Positions 55,501 to 64,000 of a DNA stretch of 64,000 nucleotides are shown here, piece after piece; the stretch's first letter is position 1, and each line of letters begins with the position of its first letter. Location of the stretch: positions 84,227 to 148,226 of the forward strand of contig JAUIZM010000143.1 of the NCBI GenBank assembly GCA_030848705.1, given 5' to 3'. The position numbers were made by a program, and so were the translations under genes. Origin of the DNA: Heracleum sosnowskyi. Taxonomy: Eukaryota; Streptophyta; Magnoliopsida; Apiales; Apiaceae. Below the pieces are notes generated by a model. It made no database searches and was not told the origin of the DNA. It saw nothing but the letters and a program-made list of their open reading frames with translations.

Positions 55501-58500
55501 TTAGTCCGATTTTTTTTGTCACGTGCTAAAATGGAGGTACAAAATGGACGTACGGACCAAAAAACGCGAAATTTCATTTCCGGAAATGGGTGTTTTCGAC
55601 CCCCGAAAATGGGAAAAAACCCACTTTTTTGCCCAAAACTGTTTTCACTAGCATTTTCACGCGCTCAAAAAACGAGGTTCCGGACATTTTTCTTCCGATT
55701 TTTTTTGTCACGTGCTAAAATGGAGGTACAAAATGGACGTACGGACCAAAAAACGCGAAATTTCATTTCCGGAAATGGGTTTTTTCGACCCCCGAAAATG
55801 GGAAAAAACCCACTTTTTGGCCCAAAACTGGTTTCACTGGCATTTTCACGCGCTCAAAAAACGAGGTTCCGGACATTTTTCTTCCGATTTTTTTTGTCAC
55901 GTGCTAAAATGGAGGTACAAAATGGACGTACGGACCAAAAAACGCGAAATTTCATTTCCGGAAATGGGTTTTTTCGACCCCCGAAAATGGGAAAAAACCC
56001 ACTTTTTTGCCCAAAACTGTTTTCACTAGCATTTTCACGCACTCAAAAAACGAGGTTCCGGACATTTTTCTTCCGATTTTTTTTGTCACGTGCTAAAATG
56101 GAGGTACAAAATGGACGTACGGACCAAAAAACGCGAAATTTCATTTCCGGAAATGGGTTTTTTCGACCCCCGAAAATGGGAAAAAACCCATTTTTTGGCC
56201 CAAAACTGGTTTCACTGGCGTTTTCACGCGCTCAAAAAACGAGGTTCCGGACATTTTTCTTCCGATTTTTTTTGTCACGTGCTAAAATGGAGGTACAAAA
56301 TGGACGTACGGACCAAAAAACGTGAAATTTCATTTCTGAAAATGGGTTTTTTCGACATCCGAAAATGGGAAAAAACCCACTTTTTGGCCCAAAACTGGTT
56401 TCACTGGCATTTTCACGCGCTCAAAAAACGAGGTTCCGGACATTTTTCTTCCGATTTTTTTTGTCACGTGCTAAAATGGAGGTACAAAATAGACGTACGG
56501 ACCAAAAAATGCGAAGTTTCATTTCCGGAAATGGGTTTTTTCGACCCCCGAAAATGGGAAAAAACCCACTTTTTGGCCCAAAACTGGTTTCACTGGCATT
56601 TTCACGCGCTCAAAAAACGAGGTTCCGGACATTTTTCTTCCGATTTTTTTTGTCACGTGCTAAAATGGAGGTACAAAATGGACGTACGGACCAAAAAACG
56701 CGAAATTTCATTTCCGGAAATGGGTTTTTTCGACCCCCGAAAATGGGAAAAAACCCACTTTTTTGCCCAAAACTGTTTTCACTAGCATTTTCACGCGCTC
56801 AAAAAACGAGGTTCCGAACATTTTTCTTCCGATTTTTTTTGTCACGTGCTAAAATGGAGGTACAAAATGGACGTACGGACCAAAAAACGCGAAATTTCAT
56901 TTCCGGAAATGGGTTTTTTCGACCCCCGAAAATGGGAAAAAACCCACTTTTTGGCCCAAAACTGGTTTCACTGGCATTTTCACGCGCTCAAAAAACGAGG
57001 TTCCGGACATTTTTCTTCCGATTTTTTTTGTCACGTGCTAAAATGGAGGTACAAAATGGACGTACGGACCAAAAAACGCGAAATTTCATTTCCGAAAATG
57101 TGTTTTTTCGACCCCCGAAAATGGGAAAAACCCACTTTTTGGCCCAAAACTGGTTTCACTGGCATTTTCACGCGCTCAAAAAACGAGGTTCCGGACATTT
57201 TTCTTCCGATTTTTTTTGTCACGTGCTAAAATGGAGGTACAAAATGGACGTACGGACCAAAAAACGTGAAGTTTCATTTCCGGAAATGGGTTTGTTCGAC
57301 CCCCGAAAATGGGAAAAAACCCACTTTTTGGCCCAAAACTGGTTTCACTGGCATTTTCACGCGCTCAAAAAACGAGGTTCCGGACATTTTTCTTCCGATT
57401 TTTTTTGTCACGTGCTAAAATGGAGGTACAAAATGGACGTACGGACCAAAAAACGTGAAATTTCATTTCCGGAAATGGGTTTTTTCGACCCCCGAAAATG
57501 GGAAAAAACCCACTTTTTTGCCCAAAACTGTTTTCACTAGCATTTTCACGCGCTCAAAAAACGAGGTTCCGGACATTTTTCTTCCGATTATTTTTGTCAC
57601 GTGCTAAAATGGAGGTACAAAATGGACGTACGGACCAAAAAACGCGAAATTTCATTTCCGGAAATGGGTTTTTTCGACCCCCGAAAATGGGAAAAAACCC
57701 ACTTTTTGGCCCAAAACTGGTTTCACTGGCATTTTCACGCGCTCAAAAAACGAGGTTCCGGACATTTTTCTTCCGATTTTATTTGTCACGTGCTAAAATG
57801 GAGGTACAAAATGGACGTACGGACCAAAAAACGCGAAATTTCATTTCCGAAAATGTGTTTTTTCGACCCCCGAAAATGGGAAAAAACCCACTTTTTGGCC
57901 CAAAACTGGTTTCACTAGCATTTTCACGCGCTCAAAAAACGAGGTTCCGGACATTTTTCTTCCGATTTTTTTTGTCATGTGCTAAAATGGAGGTACAAAA
58001 TGGACGTACGGACCAAAAAACGCGAAGTTTCATTTCCGGAAATGGGTTTTTTCGACCCCCGAAAATGGGAAAAAACCCACTTTTTGGCCCAAAACTGATT
58101 TCACTGGCATTTTCACGCGCTCAAAAAACGAGGTTCCGGACATTTTTCTTCCGATTTTTTTTGTCACGTGCTAAAATGGAGGTACAAAATGGACGTACGG
58201 ACCAAAAAACGCGAAATTTCATTTCCGAAAATGTGTTTTTTCGACCCCCGAAAATGGGAAAAACCCACTTTTTAGCCCAAAACTGGTTTCACTAGCATTT
58301 TCACGCCCTCAAAAAACGAGGTTCCGGACATTTTTCTTCCGATTTTTTTTGTCACGTGCTAAAATGGAGGTACAAAATGGACGTACGGACCAAAAAACGC
58401 GAAGTTTCATTTCCGGAAATGGGTTTTTTCGACCCCCGAAAATGGGAAAAAACCCACTTTTTGGCCCAAAACTGGTTTCACTGGCATTTTCACGCGCTCA

Positions 58501-58547
58501 AAAAACGAGGTTCCGGACATTTTTCTTCCGATTTTTTTTGTCACGTG
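52540..58547 (+). repeat. 18-monomer period (3399 bp), two copies
   Basis: About 52540-55148 matches 55939-58547 at an offset of 3399 bp. Shared markers include CACTGGCGTTTTCACG (near 52815 and 56214), TTCGACATCCG, GGTTCCGAACATTTTTC, GTCATGTGC and TTTTTAGCCCAAAAC. Single-base differences (ACCTGG versus AACTGG; GCCACGTG versus GTCACGTG; ATTGACG versus ATGGACG) show the copies have since diverged a little. Confidence 0.75.
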
Positions 58548-60799
58548 CTAAAATGGAGGTACAAAATGGACGTACGGACCAAAAAACGCGAAATTTCATT
58601 TCCGGAAATGGGTTTTTTCGACCCCCGAAAATGGGAAAAAACCCACTTTTTGGCCCAAAACTGGTTTCACTGGCATTTTCACGCGCTCAAAAAACGAGGT
58701 TCCGGACATTTTTCTTCCGATTTTTTTTGTCACGTGCTAAAATGGAGGTACAAAATGGACGTACGGACCAAAAAAACGTGAAATTTCATTTCCGGAAATG
58801 GGTTTTTTCGACCCCCCAAAATGGGAAAAAACCCACTTTTTGGCCCAAAACTGGTTTCACTGGCATTTTCACGCGCTCAAAAAACGAGGTTCCGGACATT
58901 TTTCTTCCGATTTTTTTGTCACGTGCTAAAATGGAGGTACAAAATGGACGTACGGACCAAAAAACGCGAAGTTTCATTTCCGGAAATGGGTTTTTTCGAC
59001 CCCCGAAAATGGGAAAAAACCCACTTTTTGGCCCAAAACTGGTTTCACTTGCATTTTCACGCGCTCAAAAAATGAGGTTCCGGACATTTTTAGTCCGATT
59101 TTTTTTGTCACGTGCTAAAATGGAGGTACAAAATGGACGTACGGACCAAAAAACGCGAAATTTCATTTCCGGAAATGGGTTTTTTCGACCCCCGAAAATG
59201 GGAAAAAACCCACTTTTTTGCCCAAAACTGTTTTCACTAGCATTTTCACGCGCTCAAAAAACGAGGTTCCGGACATTTTTCTTCCGATTTTTTTTGTCAC
59301 GTGCTAAAATGGAGGTACAAAATGGACGTACGGACCAAAAAACGCGAAATTTCATTTCCGGAAATGGGTTTTTTCGACCCCCGAAAATGGGAAAAAACCC
59401 ACTTTTTGGCCCAAAACTGGTTTCACTGGCATTTTCACGCGCTCAAAAAACGAGGTTCCGGACATTTTTCTTCCGATTTTTTTTTTCACGTGCTAAAATG
59501 GAGGTACAAAATGGACGTACGGACCAAAAAACGCGAAATTTCATTTCCGGAAATGGGTTTTTTCGACCCCCGAAAATGGGAAAAAACCCACTTTTTGGCC
59601 CAAAACTGGTTTCACTGGCATTTTCACGCGCTCAAAAAACGAGGTTCCGGACATTTTTCTTCCGATTTTTTTTGTCACGTGCTAAAATGGAGGTACAAAA
59701 TGGACGTACGGACCAAAAAACGCGAAATTTCATTTCCGGAAATGGGTTTTTTCGACCCCCGAAAATGGGAAAAAACCCACTTTTTGGCCCAAAACTGGTT
59801 TCACTGGCATTTTCACGCGCTCAAAAAACGAGGTTCCGGACATTTTTCTTCCGATTTTTTTTGTCACGTGCTAAAATGGAGGTACAAAATGGACGTACGG
59901 ACCAAAAAACGCGAAATTTCATTTCCGAAAATGGGTTTTTTCGAACCCCGAAAATGGGAAAAACCCACTTTTTGGCCCAAAACTGGTTTCACTGGCATTT
60001 TCACGCGCTCAAAAAACGAGGTTCCGGACATTTTTCTTCCGATTTTTTTTGTCACGTGCTAAAATGGAGGTACAAAATGGACGTACGGACCAAAAAACGC
60101 GAAGTTTCATTTCCGGAAATAGGTTTTTTCGACCCCCGAAAATGGGAAAAAACCCACTTTTTGGCCCAAAATTGTTTTCACTAGCATTTTCACGCACTCA
60201 AAAAACGAGGTTCCGGACATTTTTCTTCCGATTTTTTTTGTCACGTGCTAAAATGGAGGTACAAAATGGACGTACGGACCAAAAAACGCGAAATTTCATT
60301 TCCGGAAATGGGTTTTTTCGACCCCCGAAAATGGGAAAAAACCCACTTTTTGGCCCAAAACTGGTTTCACTGGCATTTTCACGCGCTCAAAAAACGAGGT
60401 TCCGGACATTTTTCTTCCGATTTTTTTTGTCACGTGCTAAAATGGAGGTACAAAATGGACGTACGGACCAAAAAACGCGAAATTTCATTTCCGGAAATGG
60501 GTTTTTTCGACCCCCGAAAATGGGAAAAAACCCACTTTTTGGCCCAAAACTGGTTTCACTGGCATTTTCACGCGCTCAAAAAACGAGGTTCCGGACATTT
60601 TTCTTCCGATTTTTTTTGTCACGTGCTAAAATGGAGGTACAAAATGGACGTACGGACCAAAAAACGCGAAATTTCATTTCCGAAAATGGGTTTTTTCGAA
60701 CCCCGAAAATGGGAAAAACCCACTTTTTGGCCCAAAACTGGTTTCACTGGCATTTTCACGCGCTCAAAAAACGAGGTTCCGGACATTTTTCTTCCGATT

Positions 60800-63700
60800 T
60801 TTTTTGTCACGTGCTAAAATGGAGGTACAAAATGGACGTACGGACCAAAAAACGCGAAGTTTCATTTCCGGAAATAGGTTTTTTCGACCCCCGAAAATGG
60901 GAAAAAACCCACTTTTTGGCCCAAAACTGTTTTCACTAGCATTTTCACGCGCTCAAAAAACGAGGTTCCGGACATTTTTAGTCCGATTTTTTATGTCACG
61001 TGCTAAAATGGAGGTACAAAATGGACGTACGGACTAAAAAACGCGAAATTTCATTTCCGGAAATGGGTTTTTTCGACCCCCGAAAATGGGAAAAAACCCA
61101 CTTTTTTGCCCAAAACTGTTTTCACTAGCATTTTCACGCACTCAAAAAACGAGGTTCCGGACATTTTTCTTCCGATTTTTTTTGTCACGTGCTAAAATGG
61201 AGGTACAAAATGGACGTACGGACCAAAAAACGCGAAATTTCATTTCCGGAAATGGGTTTTTTCGACCCCCGAAAATGGGAAAAAACCCATTTTTTGGCCC
61301 AAAACTGGTTTCACTGGCATTTTCACGCGCTCAAAAAACGAGGTTCCGGACATTTTTCTTCCGATTTTTTTTGTCACGTGCTAAAATGGAGGTACAAAAT
61401 GGACGTACGGACCAAAAAACGTGAAATTTCATTTCTGAAAATGGGTTTTTTCGACACCCGAAAATGGGAAAAAACCCACTTTTTGGCCCAAAACTGGTTT
61501 CACTGGCATTTTCACGCGCTCAAAAAACGAGGTTCCGGACATTTTTCTTCCGATTTTTTTTGTCACGTGCTAAAATGGAGGTACAAAATAGACGTACGGA
61601 CCAAAAAATGCGAAGTTTCATTTCCGGAAATGGGTTTTTTCGACCCCCGAAAATGGGAAAAAACCCACTTTTTGGCCCAAAACTGGTTTCACTGGCATTT
61701 TCACGCGCTCAAAAAACGAGGTTCCGGACATTTTTCTTCCGATTTTTTTTGTCACGTGCTAAAATGGAGGTACAAAATGGACGTACGGACCAAAAAACGC
61801 GAAATTTCATTTCCGGAAATGGGTTTTTTCGACCCCCGAAAATGGGAAAAAACCCACTTTTTTGCCCAAAACTGTTTTCACTAGCATTTTCACGCGCTCA
61901 AAAAACGAGGTTCCGGACATTTTTCTTCCGATTTTTTTTGTCACGTGCTAAAATGGAGGTACAAAATGGACGTACGGACCAAAAAACGCGAAATTTCATT
62001 TCCGGAAATGGGTTTTTTCGACCCCCGAAAATGGGAAAAAACCCACTTTTTGGCCCAAAACTGGTTTCACTGGCATTTTCACGCACTCAAAAAACGAGGT
62101 TCCGGACATTTTTCTTCCGATTTTTTTTGTCACGTGCTAAAATGGAGGTACAAAATGGACGTACGGACCAAAAAACGCGAAATTTCATTTCCGGAAATGG
62201 GTTTTTTCGACCCCCGAAAATGGGAAAAAACCCACTTTTTGGCCCAAAACTGGTTTCACTGGCATTTTCACGCGCTCAAAAAACGAGGTTCCGGACATTT
62301 TTCTTCCGATTTTATTTGTCACGTGCTAAAATGGAGGTACAAAATGGACGTACGGACCAAAAAACGCGAAATTTCATTTCCGAAAATGTGTTTTTTCGAC
62401 CCCCGAAAATGGGAAAAAACCACTTTTTGGCCCAAAACTGGTTTCACTAGCATTTTCACGCGCTCAAAAAACGAGGTTCCGGACATTTTTCTTCCGATTT
62501 TTTTTGTCACGTGCTAAAATGGAGGTACAAAATGGACGTACGGACCAAAAAACGCGAAGTTTCATTTCCGGAAATAGGTTTTTTCGACCCCCGAAAATGG
62601 GAAAAAACCCACTTTTTGGCCCAAAACTGTTTTCACTAGCATTTTCACGCGCTCAAAAAACGAGGTTCCGGACATTTTTAGTCCGATTTTTTATGTCACG
62701 TGCTAAAATGGAGGTACAAAATGGACGTACGGACTAAAAAACGCGAAATTTCATTTCCGGAAATGGGTTTTTTCGACCCCCGAAAATGGGAAAAAACCCA
62801 CTTTTTTGCCCAAAACTGTTTTCACTAGCATTTTCACGCACTCAAAAAACGAGGTTCCGGACATTTTTCTTCCGATTTTTTTTGTCACGTGCTAAAATGG
62901 AGGTACAAAATGGACGTACGGACCAAAAAACGCGAAATTTCATTTCCGGAAATGGGTTTTTTCGACCCCCGAAAATGGGAAAAAACCCATTTTTTGGCCC
63001 AAAACTGGTTTCACTGGCATTTTCACGCGCTCAAAAAACGAGGTTCCGGACATTTTTCTTCCGATTTTTTTTGTCACGTGCTAAAATGGAGGTACAAAAT
63101 GGACGTACGGACCAAAAAACGTGAAATTTCATTTCTGAAAATGGGTTTTTTCGACACCCGAAAATGGGAAAAAACCCACTTTTTGGCCCAAAACTGGTTT
63201 CACTGGCATTTTCACGCGCTCAAAAAACGAGGTTCCGGACATTTTTCTTCCGATTTTTTTTTGTCACGTGCTAAAATGGAGGTACAAAATAGACGTACGG
63301 ACCAAAAAATGCGAAGTTTCATTTCCGGAAATGGGTTTTTTCGACCCCCGAAAATGGGAAAAAACCCACTTTTTGGCCCAAAACTGGTTTCACTGGCATT
63401 TTCACGCGCTCAAAAAACGAGGTTCCGGACATTTTTCTTCCGATTTTTTTTGTCACGTGCTAAAATGGAGGTACAAAATGGACGTACGGACCAAAAAACG
63501 CGAAATTTCATTTCCGGAAATGGGTTTTTTCGACCCCCGAAAATGGGAAAAAACCCACTTTTTTGCCCAAAACTGTTTTCACTAGCATTTTCACGCGCTC
63601 AAAAAACGAGGTTCCGGACATTTTTCTTCCGATTTTTTTTGTCACGTGCTAAAATGGAGGTACAAAATGGACGTACGGACCAAAAAACGCGAAATTTCAT

Positions 63701-64000
63701 TTCCGGAAATGGGTTTTTTCGACCCCCGAAAATGGGAAAAAACCCACTTTTTGGCCCAAAACTGGTTTCACTGGCATTTTCACGCACTCAAAAAACGAGG
63801 TTCCGGACATTTTTCTTCCGATTTTTTTTGTCACGTGCTAAAATGGAGGTACAAAATGGACGTACGGACCAAAAAACGCGAAATTTCATTTCCGGAAATG
63901 GGTTTTTTCGACCCCCGAAAATGGGAAAAAACCCACTTTTTGGCCCAAAACTGGTTTCACTGGCATTTTCACGCGCTCAAAAAACGAGGTTCCGGACATT
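60800..64000 (+). repeat. 9-monomer period (1700 bp), two copies
   Basis: Units start near 60800 and 62500 and share the order AAATAGG monomer, GGACTAAAAAACG monomer, TTTCTGAAAATGG/CGACACCCG monomer and AAAATAGACG monomer. The second copy has one extra T in the T run near 63252 and continues beyond the window. Confidence 0.7.

Larger units (their letters stand above)
36883..64000 (+). repeat. Right satellite array, ~189-bp monomer, ~143 copies
   Basis: Same monomer family and orientation as the left array, running to the window edge without another insertion. It differs from the left in its set of marker variants: an AAATAGG monomer followed by TTTATGTCACGTGC(T/A) and GGACTAAAAAACG, a 188-bp CGAACCCCGAAAATGGG monomer, a CACGTGAAAAAATGG monomer, and a TTTCTGAAAATGG plus CGACA(C/T)CCG monomer followed by AAAATAGACG. 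The AAATAGG marker recurs near 37463, 38785, 40107, 41430, 43505, 45960, 48601, 52375, 60119, 60873 and 62573. The long ORFs here are products of the stop-free frames, not genes. Confidence 0.97.

Noticed and set aside
36883..64000. Telomere repeats, rDNA or tRNA genes
   Set aside because: No TTTAGGG arrays, rRNA-like or tRNA-like sequences were noticed; the region is pure satellite.

Overview
The window is plant nuclear heterochromatin. It holds one very large satellite DNA array (about 189 bp per monomer, all monomers head to tail in the same orientation) interrupted by a single, apparently complete Ty1/copia LTR retrotransposon. The plant assignment rests on the retroelement: a primer-binding site for plant initiator tRNA-Met, a copia-order polyprotein of the SIRE/Maximus type, and a long extra ORF downstream of pol. 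It is probably a eudicot; I cannot name the species. There are no tRNA or rRNA genes and no recognisable host genes.

Layout: 1-24011 is the left satellite array (about 127 monomers); 24012-36882 is the retrotransposon (12,871 bp); 36883-64000 is the right satellite array (about 143 monomers). Both arrays show higher-order repeat (HOR) structure, visible from single-base marker variants. On the left a roughly 13-monomer unit (2453-2456 bp) recurs. On the right a 7-monomer unit (1322 bp) recurs near the element, and 9-, 13-, 17- and 18-monomer periods appear further out. The element sits inside one 1322-bp unit: removing it and one copy of its 5-bp target duplication restores the satellite in register. 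The many long ORFs in the arrays come from a 189-bp (63-codon) monomer that lacks stops in two forward frames, and are not genes.

Retrotransposon, in order: 5' LTR (548 bp), PBS, a 63-nt leader, gag (783 aa, three CCHC knuckles), pol (protease, integrase, reverse transcriptase, RNase H, with all catalytic residues seen), about 1.4 kb of noncoding DNA with an A-rich tract, a 130-aa ORF on the opposite strand, a roughly 0.5-kb spacer with TATA-like boxes facing both ways and a G-box, a 1178-aa accessory ORF in the env-like position, a polypurine tract, and the 3' LTR. The two LTRs look identical by eye and are flanked by TTTCA direct repeats, so the insertion is recent and the copy may be competent.

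Three things deserve a second look. (1) Pol has no usable ATG and cannot be reached from gag by a simple frameshift, yet a textbook 3' splice site (CTAAC, T-rich tract, TTGCAG) lies exactly at the start of its open frame, suggesting splicing-based Pol expression. (2) The antisense ORF and the accessory ORF form a head-to-head pair around a candidate bidirectional promoter, an unusual arrangement for a copia element. (3) The heptamer AACTCTG occurs about 25 times on the plus strand of the element, in LTRs, coding and noncoding parts, and forms a near-perfect palindrome in U3.
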